Assembly (NCBI GenBank): GCA_018697195.1 | Contig: CM031871.1 | Location: 373,909-437,908, forward strand | Length of the DNA stretch: 64,000 nt | Direction: 5' to 3' | Origin: Certhia americana | Lineage: Eukaryota > Chordata > Aves > Passeriformes > Certhiidae | Part shown: piece by piece, positions 51,501 through 62,200 of the stretch | Layout: each line of letters starts with the position of its first letter | Numbering within the stretch: the first letter of the stretch is position 1 | Made by a program: the position numbers and the translations under genes | The notes under the pieces: generated by a model | What the model was told of the DNA's origin: nothing | Seen by the model: only the letters and a program-made list of their open reading frames with translations | The model's database searches: none

Positions 51501-54500
51501 TCACTTTGCTCAGTGTTAAAAGATTTGCATAATATAAAGCAGCTTTTGGAGAGAATAGCTTGCATATATTCATTTTTATGAATGTCAAGATAACTTGTGC
51601 ATAATTATTTAACATATTTTTTTTTTGGCTGCAACACCTGTAAGGATCTTTCACCCAAGATTTGACAAAAAAAAAATAAAAAAAAAAAATAAAAACACCT
51701 GTAAACTGAAATTCATGACCCAAAATGGTGGTATTTAAAATTTATTTTAAGCTAGATTACATGAACAGGCAGGACATGGGCGGCATGCCTGTCAAAGACG
51801 GATAAACATTGCTATTTAGAGGAGGGTTCTTGATGTGTGTGCTACACATATGGTTCTTCGTGTGGAGCAAATTTCTGGTGTTCAGCAGCACTATGAAAAA
51901 AATGAGTTAGTTTGGAGAAGTGACTGTGGATTGTAAGGTCTACTCAGCAAAGCCAGGGTCCTCCTCCCTTGGCCTCTGCTGCTCAAGAACGTTCTGCTCT
52001 TTGGTGAAACTCTGTAAGGCAGTGTCTGAGGAATGTTTTTGCTTTTGCAGATGATATGATGATATGGCTCTACTGGTGTATCACTGGGATCTGTGTGTTA
52101 CTGGTGGGGTCAGTCATAACAGCTGTGCTGTGTATGACTAAAAAACGAGCAGGTGAGTCATACCAGCCAGGAAGAAAAAAATCCAATTTTTTCCTCCTTC
52201 TGTACCTATTCCTATTGCAGTTTTGTTCCTTGCTGTTCTGATGCCTTGCCACTGAGATAATGCTTATGAAAACATCTTCTGTTTTACATTATAGGACTTG
52301 TAATGTCCTCATACCATCCACTAGATAGGTAAAGCCTTCCACAGGTTATCCTATCTGATGCTCCATGTTCATAGCACTTCAGAGCTCATGAGGGGAAAAA
52401 GGATTTTTGTAGTTCAGCCCTTTGCTTGCTGCAGATATCTTTGCACTTATTTTTCTTCTGTGTTGCATAAGAACATTGCAGAACAGAAGCTTCCTGTTTG
52501 TCCCCACTGTAGTCTTCCCCATTCCCCAAAGTCTCTGCACAATTAATTTTATACTAACGTGAGATTAGATAGTTAGATAGATTAAAGTGAAAGGGAAAAA
52601 AAATAAACAAACCAGGATGTAGAGAATGACATCAAGCAAGTTGGAAATTTAAGTATTTAAGGGCTAACTCCTAGTTTTCTGTGCTGCAGCCATGAGGCAG
52701 TTATCTCTGGAAAGCCGTGTAACTCACAGCTTGTTTTGTTTTCTTTTTACATGAGAGGAAGAATTGGTTATCTTTTGGAAAATTTCTTGGCATCAGACTC
52801 ATCTATAAGATGTAGCCAGGGACATTTCAGTCACCTCTTCAGAGAAACTTCTTAAGAAAAAGACATGTTTTAAAAGCCCCTTCTCCTTAAAGAGATGTCA
52901 TGGAACAGTTGGGGTTTCTGTACTTAAACCTGCCAGGATTTGAGGGAAATGGGGAAAGTTCATTTTGAGTGCATTCTGTCTCCTATCAAAGAAAAAATAT
53001 AGCAAGAACTGTCTGTAGAAGAGTCTTTATTCATTCATTATGTGTTTTTTTCATTAGCTTCTCCCTCTCTACAGCTTTATCTCCCTACAAAGTTAAAGTT
53101 TTTTTTTTGTTCTTTAACTTAATCTGTGGAAGGTGGTGTGATTTTAAGCATTTAATCTTGCTTCATGTTTTCAGAACTGACAATGACTTTCTCTCTTCCA
53201 GGACGCCAGTGCAGGAAATGCAACCACAATGATTTGCAAGCTGGTAAGATGTCGCCTGTGTTTCATCAAGCACCTGTCATGCAGGTCTCACACAGTTGCC
53301 CGGAAGGGGTTTTTGTTGGCTCTAACTACTATATAGATGCTTCTTGAAACCAAAAAATAGCCTTAGGATCTTCCTGTTTAGCTAAAAGAAGCTTTGTATA
53401 TTGTCAGCATTCCAATTGCTTTGGAATGTGGGTAGATTTGTGACCCATCTGAGGCTGTACTGGCAGAAGAAACTTTGCTAATCATGTAGGCCATAGCAAC
53501 AGGAGGTTGGTTTGGGGTGGGTGCACTCAGCTCTCCACTAGAGAATACAGCAATATTTGCAAACCTCTTCAAACTGCTGTAGTGTTTTTGTGAGGTCAAA
53601 GTTGATGAATCATCTTGGCATTGTTATAAATCACAGCTTCATTGTGTCTGTACTTCCATATTAAATTTACACAATGAGATGTTGTCCACATACGTTGTCA
53701 AAATAGCATTAAAACTTAAATTTTTATTAATACCCTCCTATGCTGATTAGTGCTGACTCACACCATTACAGTTTGGGGAATGTGGCTGTAATTAATATTT
53801 TTCTGTCTTCCATCAGCACCATACACTAAGCTGTCCCTGCCACCCTTGAAGCCACGGAAGGTTTGGATTGTGTACTCTGCTGATCACCTGCTCTACGTGG
53901 ATGTGGTGCTGAAGTTTGCTGAGTTCCTGATGACAGTCTGTGGCACTGCTGTGGCCTTGGATCTGCTGGAAGACCACCACATCTCAGAGCTGGGGCCCTT
54001 ACCCTGGCTCACTCGGCAGAAGAAGGAAATGGAAGAGCTGTCTTCAAAGGTCATCATCTTGTGTTCCCGGGGCACCCAGGCCAAATGGCAGGCCATGCTT
54101 GGGAGTGAGCCTGTGTGTCTCAAGCAAGATCAGCAAAAGCCAGTGGGAGACCTGTTCACCCCAGCCTTGAATCTGATCCTGCCAGATTTCAAGAAGCCAG
54201 CCTGTTTTGGAATGTACATAGTCTGCTATTTTGAGGGAATAAGTAGTGAGAGAGATATACCTGATCTGTTCAATGTCACCTCCAGGTACCAACTGATGGA
54301 CAAGTTTGAGGATATTTATTTTCGGATTCAGGATCTGGAGAAGTTTGAACCTGGGCGGATCCATCGAATCCAGGAAATCACAGCTGAAAATTACATTGAT
54401 ACCCCCAGTGGGAGAAAGTTGAAAGAGGCCATAGAAAAGTTCAAGAACTGGCAGACTGAGCACCCAGACTGGTTTGAGAGTGAAACCATCTGCTTGGATA

Positions 54501-55318
54501 GTGATGAAGAGTTGCATTCCCTGAACAGAGAGAGCCAGGTGGATTCACTGCTGAGCGAGCCAGGTGGAATTGTGAAACACCAGCTGCACCTACATGAGCC
54601 TGACCCTGGCTGCTGTTATGTCATCAACTTCCACATGCATGAAGGTGAAAGTGCAGGCTGCAAGCTGCAGCCTCAACTTAATCCAAGTGGGGATCCAAAT
54701 TCCCAGACTGTGGTTCTTCCTATGGATGTTCCTCAAATTCAGGTAGTGGAGCCAATCTCTTCTGTGGAAGATAGAAATATACTCAGTCACCATGTGCTGA
54801 ACAACGAGGACTGTACAGAAGGAGTTCCTCTTCTGGAGACAAGCTTCCCAATGAGGAATAATGTTGTCCTTCACAATGGCTCTGAAGTTTCAGTAGCTGA
54901 CGAGAGTCCTGCAAACTTCTCAGATGACTTGAGTGACCATCTGAATGGACTCATGTACCATCTTTATCAACAGAGTGTCATTCCTTCAGAGCCATATCTC
55001 TGCCAGGGGGAGGCTGACAAGCAGCACCAGCTGGTCTTTGATGACCAATGCAAAGACCAAAGACAGTCAGTGCAGTCAGACCAGGGCTACATCTCCAGAT
55101 GCTCCCCTCTGCCTGCTGAACACCTTCTAGAGGAGGGGGAGGAAGAGGAGGAGGAGGATCAGGAGCAACAGGTGCACTTCCACGAACTCTCTCCAGAGGT
55201 CTTGAACAGTCTAAAGAGCCTCCAGAAGCAGCTGTTTTTCCAGGACATTCAGAGGAGCTCTAGCTGGAGCTATCCAGCAGGGGTGATGGACATTGACCAG
55301 TCTTTGGAGGACTGTTAG
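36410..55318 (+). CDS. IL17RA: IL17RA, interleukin-17 receptor A (13 coding exons, complete)
   Basis: This is the common signalling subunit of the IL-17 receptor complexes, a type I plasma-membrane protein that recruits the adaptor ACT1 through its SEFIR domain. Thirteen exons with GT/AG boundaries join into 2562 nt: 853 residues plus TAG (human is about 866). They give a signal peptide, two fibronectin-III-like ectodomain modules (residues about 30-305), a TM helix (about 309-334), a SEFIR domain from about residue 366, and a long acidic tail with QSVQSDQGYIS. Exon lengths are 117, 25, 147, 125, 127, 48, 158, 78, 76, 15, 102, 42 and 1502 bp. All junctions keep frame. The ectodomain is much more diverged from human than the SEFIR domain, as expected for a cytokine receptor. 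Confidence 0.96.
39648..40198 (-). mobile_element. solo endogenous-retrovirus LTR, reverse orientation
   Basis: About 550 bp that I recognise as a high-copy bird LTR family common in Neoaves. Read on -, it has a TATAAAGC box (39952-39959 on +), then about 175 bp later an ATTAAA poly(A) signal (39773-39778), and finally a G-rich tract and its 3' end near 39650. No internal retroviral genes flank it, so it is a solo LTR left by recombination. The ends are approximate because terminal repeats and target-site duplications are not clear. Confidence 0.8.
42622..42662 (+). mobile_element. small CR1 3' remnant
   Basis: ggttggactggatgatctca followed by gaggt is the conserved CR1 3' terminal segment. 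Only about 40 bp remain. Confidence 0.5.
42861..42885 (+). CDS. IL17RA: IL17RA exon 2 (25 bp)
   Basis: A 25 bp exon, residues 40-47 plus one base, DLNCLVRH. It aligns with the short human segment around LNCTVKN. The acceptor ccccacag and donor gtaagt are strong, and it supplies the required phase shift to exon 3. Confidence 0.88.
42886..44739 (+). other. IL17RA: IL17RA intron 2, nothing recognised
   Basis: A 1.85 kb AT-rich intron with T- and A-runs (about 42940-42970 and 43422-43436). No repeat family was recognised. Confidence 0.7.
44740..44886 (+). CDS. IL17RA: IL17RA exon 3: first ectodomain module
   Basis: The exon is 147 bp, residues 48-96 plus one base. It begins STCMESSWLKVPAWTPSAPS and ends VLQIEWKVATD, matching the human STCLDDSW and IEWTLQTD anchors. 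The middle differs. Confidence 0.94.
44887..45713 (+). other. IL17RA: IL17RA intron 3, nothing recognised
   Basis: An 827 bp intron with no recognised element. Confidence 0.7.
45714..45838 (+). CDS. IL17RA: IL17RA exon 4: first ectodomain module
   Basis: The exon is 125 bp, residues 97-138. SIRCLEGAELAVMQVNSNQQ aligns with human LEGAELSVLQLNTNE. It ends VRPDGGR at a phase 0 donor. Confidence 0.95.
45839..46829 (+). other. IL17RA: IL17RA intron 4, nothing recognised
   Basis: A 991 bp intron with no recognised element. Confidence 0.7.
46830..46956 (+). CDS. IL17RA: IL17RA exon 5: first ectodomain module end
   Basis: The exon is 127 bp, residues 139-180 plus one base. WNFTFDRFEVEPGQTYQVTV aligns with human [20 protein letters not shown]. 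YHLPK is conserved. An NFT glycosylation sequon is present. Confidence 0.95.
46957..48689 (+). other. IL17RA: IL17RA intron 5, nothing recognised
   Basis: A 1.7 kb AT-rich intron with a 16 bp A run near 48241. No repeat family was identified. Confidence 0.7.
48690..48737 (+). CDS. IL17RA: IL17RA exon 6: linker between ectodomain modules
   Basis: The exon is 48 bp, residues 181-196 plus one base. CRDSLMKRTIPCIKT retains the two Cys of the human PDC...TPC linker. It lies only 86 bp before exon 7, a very short intron. Confidence 0.9.
48824..48981 (+). CDS. IL17RA: IL17RA exon 7: second ectodomain module
   Basis: The exon is 158 bp, residues 197-249. It begins GSLWEPRIQGKSLDDTTLLV, aligning with human GSLWDPNI; RYQIHVAS aligns with HYQILLTS. 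A Cys (EKRCKM) matches the human HSC. Confidence 0.94.
48982..50161 (+). other. IL17RA: IL17RA intron 7, nothing recognised
   Basis: A 1.2 kb AT-rich intron with no recognised element. Confidence 0.7.
50162..50239 (+). CDS. IL17RA: IL17RA exon 8: second ectodomain module
   Basis: The exon is 78 bp, phase 0 to 0, residues 250-275. QQQVNVTIKIEKNIKACCSY keeps the NVT sequon and the adjacent Cys pair seen in human NVTLTLRNLKGCC. Confidence 0.95.
50240..50656 (+). other. IL17RA: IL17RA intron 8, nothing recognised
   Basis: A 417 bp intron with no recognised element. Confidence 0.75.
50657..50732 (+). CDS. IL17RA: IL17RA exon 9: second ectodomain module end
   Basis: The exon is 76 bp, residues 276-300 plus one base. 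IQPFFANCGADCLRHSAFIR and the following Cys match human [21 protein letters not shown]. Confidence 0.96.
50817..50831 (+). CDS. IL17RA: IL17RA exon 10: 15 bp microexon in the juxtamembrane stalk
   Basis: A 15 bp exon, phase 1 to 1, coding about S-TEPS-. It is flanked by cttttgcag and gtaagaag and is needed to fill the stalk between exon 9 (CEPVP) and the TM exon, corresponding to the human Pro/Glu-rich stalk. Skipping it would keep the frame, so its inclusion is inferred from good splice sites. Confidence 0.75.
50832..52050 (+). other. IL17RA: IL17RA intron 10, nothing recognised
   Basis: A 1.2 kb AT-rich intron with A/T homopolymer runs near 51617 and 51667-51690. No repeat family was identified. 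Confidence 0.7.
52051..52152 (+). CDS. IL17RA: IL17RA exon 11: transmembrane helix
   Basis: The exon is 102 bp, phase 1 to 1, residues 306-339 plus one base. WLYWCITGICVLLVGSVITA continues to a KKR stop-transfer. It aligns with human WVYWFITGISILLVGSVI. Confidence 0.96.
52153..53201 (+). other. IL17RA: IL17RA intron 11, nothing recognised
   Basis: A 1.05 kb intron with no recognised element beyond a short TAGA repeat near 52566. Confidence 0.7.
53202..53243 (+). CDS. IL17RA: IL17RA exon 12: cytoplasmic juxtamembrane
   Basis: The exon is 42 bp, phase 1 to 1, residues 340-353 plus one base, RQCRKCNHNDLQA. It corresponds by position to the weakly conserved human segment before LKPRKVW. Two Cys close to the membrane (CRKC) are of note. 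Confidence 0.88.
53244..53816 (+). other. IL17RA: IL17RA intron 12, nothing recognised
   Basis: A 573 bp intron with no recognised element. Confidence 0.75.
53817..55318 (+). CDS. IL17RA: IL17RA exon 13: SEFIR domain and cytoplasmic tail
   Basis: The exon is 1502 bp, residues 354-853, TAG at 55316-55318. LKPRKVWIVYSADH opens the SEFIR domain. VALDLLED, VIILCSRGTQAKWQAML, KPVGDLF and ILPDFKKPACFG are its conserved blocks and match human closely. The extended region with YFRIQDLEKFEPGRIHRI follows. The remaining 300 residues are acidic and poorly conserved until QRQSVQSDQGYISRCSP and a poly-Glu run, then SLKSLQKQLFFQDIQ. Confidence 0.97.
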
Positions 55319-56710
55319 GCTCTGCCTGGGACCTGCTCTATTTGAAATTCGAGGACGGGGTGGTCCCAGGCAGAGTAGTACTGAGACTGCATTTCCAGCA
55401 GTGTCCTTGTCCTTGTGTTGTAAATGACTTAGTGCTGAGATTTTCCCGTATGCTGTTGGGATGCAGCACTGCTCAGCAGTTGTGGAATGTTGCTTCCAAT
55501 CTCTGTGGAGGGAAGCCATGAATATTGTCCCCCCCTGTGAAAGAATATGCAATGGTTCTGCTCCCTGGGGAAAGGCATCACACTGAATTCTCACTGATGG
55601 ATGGCAGAAGAATTACTGTCACTCATCCACTCGTGCCTTAAAAATGCCCTCCAGCTGTGCTGATTCTATTGCACTGGATAAAAGTCATAGGCATGGTTTA
55701 GAAAATAGGTTTAGAAAACATGGTAACATTTGCATTGCTATTTTAATGCACATTTTAAACAGTTCATTGTAAATACTGTACTAAAGATGTGTACCTTAAA
55801 TTTTACTAGATTAGGGCTGTCTCTACCTGGTTCATAAATGTGCACCTGGTTGATAAATGTGCCTGGATATTTTTTTCCCCCTACTCATCATTCATTTGCA
55901 GCTGCATTTCCATGGTCATTCAGAAATCAAGTGGAGTAGCTGAGAATAAGTGGGATAAACATTTAAACAGAGAGTCTCCATAACTCTTCCTGCCTCTCTA
56001 CTGGGAGGTATGTGCTTGAAAACCAACAACAGAAGGGAGGGGGAAGAGAAGACCAAAAAATGGAATTTGGGGTTTTTTACAGTTTTGAGAAATGTGGGGC
56101 TGAATACAGAATCACAGAATTGGGAATCTGTGACATGCTGCTGCAGTGCTCTTTGCTTTTGGATATCTTAGCACCAGAAAGATGTGAACTGAAGATATAG
56201 ATAGTGACACGCAAGGAAATGAAAGACTGTTTTGGAGGAGGAAAAAGTGTAGCCTCAGCAGATGCTGTTTTAGAGTGGAAATTACATCTGAGTTAAGGGA
56301 GGCTGAGCGAAAATGACTGTAAAATGTACTTGTGTGGGTCTAAGCTCAAGCACAGGTAGTTCAGGTTAACCAGAGTGAAATACTGAACAGACTAAAAGAT
56401 TCATCTTCCAGGAGCAGTGATTGTGAGGCTGGCATTTACCCTGTTTCTTATCACTATTTTTGCCGCCCACTGGATAACAACCTGTGAGATGTAAATACAT
56501 CCAGGCCTTTCTCCTTTGTCATCTTCTCGTCCATCTAAGTCCATCTTGTCAAAAAATCTTTTATCTCAGCTTCTTTAAAATCTAATGTCTTAGAAAATAA
56601 TCTGTTGTTTTAACCTGAAATTTATTTTGTATTGTGTTTATTTTATAATTTTGTTTCTGACCTGTGGGGTTTTTTCTTTAAATTAAAAACCAAGAATACT
56701 TTTTGAATAT
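55319..56710 (+). other. IL17RA: IL17RA 3'UTR (inferred)
   Basis: Non-coding sequence from the stop codon to a candidate ATTAAA at 56682-56687. It holds a 19 bp tandem duplication at 55825-55862 (acctggttcataaatgtgc, second copy with one change). It becomes very T-rich after 56560, as expected near an mRNA end. Confidence 0.55.
56682..56687 (+). terminator. IL17RA: candidate IL17RA poly(A) signal ATTAAA
   Basis: ATTAAA in AT-rich sequence, followed by TG/T-rich ttctgtgtcctc about 35 bp later. No AATAAA was found between the stop codon and here. Confidence 0.5.
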
Positions 56711-59700
56711 ATTTACGTAAACACTTCTGTGTCCTCAATTCTGCCTAACTCCTTATGTTAAGTTGTTAGTATTTGTTATAGAAATGAGGCAAAACTGAGC
56801 CAGAACTGAACTGGCTGACAAATGTCAAAATATTACTGCAAAGCACAGTATGGAGATGAGCTGGATAGAGCTGAGGGCCTGCAGCCATGAGAAGGGCATA
56901 TCCCTTCATAAATGGTGGTAAAGGAATGGTTTGTAATTTCCATGCAGGACTCTTGGGACAGCTTGATAACAAAGGAACAGTCCCTGTAGAGATCTAGACT
57001 TCAGGCTGGGAGCCTTCCTGCCCCAACAGGAATCCATTCTAACCCAATAGGAGCTAAGCAAGAGGCAGCTGTGATCTCAGTGCTTCTCCAGTGAGAACCC
57101 ATTTCCTAGATTATGGCAGTAATTGCCATCTTGATGATCCCACTTCTAAAAGTATCTTTTATCTTACAGCAATTAACATGTAAATCTGATTTTTTTTTTT
57201 CCCCATGAGTCTTTTTCAAGTGGTATAAATTCCTATAAATCACCTAAAATAAGAAGCTCAGAAGTGTCATCTGAATTTCCTTGCCTTAGTCATTCCCTTC
57301 CCAAATAACTCCCTTGGTGTTACAGCTCTTAGAATTTGCTTTCGCTTACAGAAAGTTCGAGGGGAAAATCCAGACACTATTTTAGCAATCCAGTATGAGG
57401 AAAACAAGTAACTTTAACACATCTGTTTGTCCCTATTCAATTCAAAAGTGAATAGTCCAGCAAGAATGAAAGAAGATGAAAAAAAGGAACAAAATCAGTC
57501 ACAAGTTTCTAATTTTATTTTAACAATCTTGCTTTTTTAAAAATACAAGTTCTGATTAATGCCAGGGGGATGCCAATGTCCATCAGCCACAGGCCTTATC
57601 TCTCACTTCCATTTCTCCTCCTGGGACTTGTCATCTCTTTTGCCAGGATAGTAAACAAAGAGCAATAAAATGCTAAATAACTGAGTTGTGTAACAGAATC
57701 CCAAAGGACCTGCATCTTAGTATGACACAAATTCATTCAGCAAAGTGTTACTGACCTGGACCGGTAATTTAACATTGGCGCAATGTACAGGCGTTGTGCA
57801 AGGTGCATCAGGAGAGGTATTGTTTGCACTTTCATGGTACCACCATCTCCCTTCTGCAAACAGAAAGGTTTAAGTGGAAGCAAGAGCTCAATTACTGAAG
57901 AGGAGGGAATTCAAAGGGAGGAGGAGGTTTATAAACAAGACATTGAAGATCTTTAAATGATTTTTCATAGTAAGTAATTGCAGGAGCAGTAGAGCTGCCC
58001 TTTTAGTTGCAAGGGGGCTTCTGTATAACCAACTACAAGAGCTTTACTCTCTCCAAACAGCACATTTCCTAACAATCTAGAAACCATGGCACCACGAAGG
58101 ACAACCTTTTCTACAAAGGAATTCTATGCAACACAAGTGTCATTTTGAAGGGTCATCTGTCCCAAGCAACCTTTTCATTCATGAAAAAATCTGAACTGTG
58201 TGTTCACCACCAATGGGTTAAATATGCCATGGCCAGTTAAATTTCAAATTCACCATTTTTCTCAATAACATCCTAACTGGAAAAAGGCACTCACTGTTGA
58301 AACAGCAACTTTGTTATGGGCTATGAAGGGGTACTGAAGTAAGACTTGTTAATAATTGTGCTGTGATTTTTTTGACATTTCAACTATGTTCACGCTTCAG
58401 TGTATTAGGGATTAGCACTTTGGTGCTATTAGGAACTTGGCCATAGGAGCAGCCAAACATAGTTGGTGATGAAAAGATCTTTTTTTCCTTCAGCTTGTTT
58501 TTGGCAAAGTTGGTTGGATGGGGATATTTTTTTTTCCTTCAGCTGTTTGACTGAAGAATGGAGTAGTCCTAGGTTCAGGTATCACCTTATTCTCTCTTGA
58601 ATAATTATTTCTGAGCTTCTACTACCAATTTAATGCTGAAGAAGGAAGGTGCAAGGAGACAAATATCTGTACAAGCATAATATACCTATAATTACACCTC
58701 CTTTGGCCAGGAACTTAGCGTCCCCTTGACACATTTCACATCACATAGGAAAAGTTCACAGTACCAAGTTTTACAATCACAGTCACTCACAGCACCAAGA
58801 TTGTCCAGACAAGAAGAAGTTACCAAAGAGAAAGGCCACTGGCCAAAATTCACACAACTGCCCGTGTAAGGGCTCAGGTTAAAAATAAAGCACTGGTGGG
58901 AAAGTTAAGCCTAGCTTTTTCCAATTCTCCATTTGGATTGAGAACAGCAGCAAGTCACCCATCCTAGCTGCACTTCTGAACAGAACAGCACTATTGACCC
59001 ATCTTTTCTAGGGGCTTTTCCAGCCCCTCAAAACCCATCAGCCACTGAGAGCTGCGGGAGGAGAGTCCCATGGCAGCCCCACTTCTGCCTCTGGGAGCTG
59101 GAAGTTACCAGACTGTAAACATTTTGTTGTAGAAGTCCACTGGAGAGGGCAGTTTCCCACTCTGTGGAAAGGAAAGTGGGACAGAGGCTCTGAAGCCCAA
59201 GCCCTGAAGGAAAGAATGAATGTGTGTGCGGAAGAAGTCTGGGCTGCACCTGCAGTCCTGCTGTGGGTAGCAGTTGGTTGTGCTTTATTTCCCCTTCCCA
59301 TTAGGACAGCTTGGAAAAAAGAAAAAAAAAGCTTGTGACAGGAAACTGTTGTTTTTCACGATTAGTGCAGCCTTGCCCAGATAACAAAATATAAGCCTGG
59401 GAGGGGCAAAGTCCTTCCTCCAAACATGGCCTGTGTGCTCCTGTTTCCATGGGGCTGGTTTCAGGAGCAGCGGCAACCGGGCAGACTAGCAGGCCTTAAC
59501 CCCACCCAAGATTCATGGAGCTTAAAACCAAAGAAAACTGTGTTCCTGTGAGAGGTTACTAACAATTTTTCCCCATCTACCCTAAAGCACATGCACACAG
59601 AGGACAGGATGCTGAGAGATTGGCTTTCACCAAAGCTCGAGAGCCTCTCTGCCTCAAGGGCTCCTGCAGCACTTTCCTTTCTGTGCTGAGAAGTGAGGTT

Positions 59701-60736
59701 CACCGAGCATGGAGCCCACCCCGAGCAGTGCCAGCGTCCTCTGCTCTGCTCTTGGAGAGGGGGCACTTTGCAGGTTTAGCCCCATCTCTGCTCTCTCAAG
59801 CAGGCATGGAAGGGGGCTGGAGGAAATTTTCCAGCCCTTCTGGCTGTGTAAAGGAAGACCCTACACTCCGTGTAAAAGAAAACCAATGCTGATCCCGTAA
59901 ACATGCATATTCACAGAGAAATGAGAGCCCCAGCACCTGGGGATGCCAGCAGTAGGCTGCTGTAAACCCTGTTCTCACCAGAAATAAATGTCTTGGTGGT
60001 TATGAAATGGGGCCTAAGCCCTGGTTTATGTCCATGCTGGATTGGTTACTTTAGCTTGTGAAGTCAGTGTAAGATGCAAAAGGTTGAAGCACAGAGGTAG
60101 ACATTTTTGCTAGGAGAAGGTGGCTCAAGGGCTTGAAGTGACCAAGTGGCCAGCATGCTTCCAGAGATTCCTTAGCTGGTACACAGAGGCCTGGGAAACA
60201 CAGGCAGCAGCTTTGCAAGACCCAGGGAAACCAAAGTGTGCTTTCTTCTGTCCTTCCCATACCTGGAGACAACATCTGCTGGTCAGGCCCCTCTTGCATC
60301 TCATTATTGTGGTCAGCAGGAATTCTTAAAGGAGAGGACAAAACGCACTGGTCCCTGTTTTGGACAAAAAGGAAAAACTCAACCTTTATGATTACAAAGC
60401 AACACAATGTCCTGGGAGGGAGGGAAAGAGTGGGCCACTCCAGACAGTGGAGAGGCAGAAGCACTAGAAGAAGTCTTGTCATGAAGGACAGGCGCGTTTT
60501 CTGGGGACAAGCGTCATCCGTAGGCTCCTGCAGGTAGTTGGGTTTGTGCGGAGCTTCCGCTACTGGATTTGTCCATGAGGAAGGGAGGAGGGGAGAGGGA
60601 GTCTGACAGGGAAGCCCACGTCCCTTTCCCTGGCTCGGCCACGGCGGAGGGAACCTGAGCAGAACGCAGAGACAGAGACTCTGCCGGGAGCGGGCCCGGA
60701 GGCGGCGGGAGCCCCTCCGGGGTCGGCCAGGGGGGC
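56711..60736 (-). other. region between convergent IL17RA and TMEM121B, probably including TMEM121B 3'UTR
   Basis: About 4 kb without a coding exon. Part must be the TMEM121B 3'UTR read on -. Candidate minus-strand AATAAA signals appear as TTTATT at about 59284 and 57517; neither can be chosen from sequence alone. A minus-strand open frame from 61094 runs to 60051, but it is an alternate frame of TMEM121B running into its UTR. No repeat family was recognised. Confidence 0.5.
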
Positions 60737-61890
<1,154 letters not shown>

Positions 61891-61958
61891 TCCGCCGCCC
61901 CGCCGTCCCCAGAAGCGCCCCGTCGTTGCCATCAACACGCAATTCAACTAGTTAAGGT

Positions 61959-61978
61959 GGGTGGGCTGGGGCTGGGGG
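61959..61978 (+). other. G-quadruplex motif with short loops
   Basis: G runs of 3, 3, 4 and 5 are separated by loops of 1, 2 and 2 nt. This is a strong quadruplex pattern on the template strand for TMEM121B. Confidence 0.8.
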
Positions 61979-62056
61979 AGAGACTACACGGCCGGGGGAG
62001 GGGAGGAGGGGGGCGAGAAAGGGAGGGGGAGGAAGGCGCCCCCACCCTGTCCCCAG

Positions 62057-62089
62057 GGATGCTCCCCTTCCACATCTCGGGGAGCATCC
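62057..62089. repeat. perfect 11 bp inverted repeat, 11 bp loop
   Basis: ggatgctcccc at 62057-62067 and its exact complement ggggagcatcc at 62079-62089 are separated by ttccacatctc. Confidence 0.9.
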
Positions 62090-62200
62090 TGCCTCCCTGC
62101 AGGACCCCCGCGAATGGGGCGAGCCGCGCCAGGGCGAGTAATCCATAGACATGCCACTGCACCCTGGCACCCACTCTGTAACATTAGAGGCGCTTCAATG

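Larger units (their letters stand above)
61945..62200 (-). promoter_or_regulatory. TMEM121B: GC-rich, strongly strand-skewed region upstream of TMEM121B
   Basis: The + strand is dominated by G/A runs at 61956-62036, then by C-rich sequence. It holds a G-quadruplex motif and an 11 bp inverted repeat. It is probably 5'UTR, promoter or the low-complexity N-terminus of TMEM121B; the reading frame is too uncertain to decide. Confidence 0.5.

Noticed and set aside
56105..56125. Possible CR1 end-repeat (acagaatcacagaat)
   Set aside because: Only about 15 bp match; too short to call an element.
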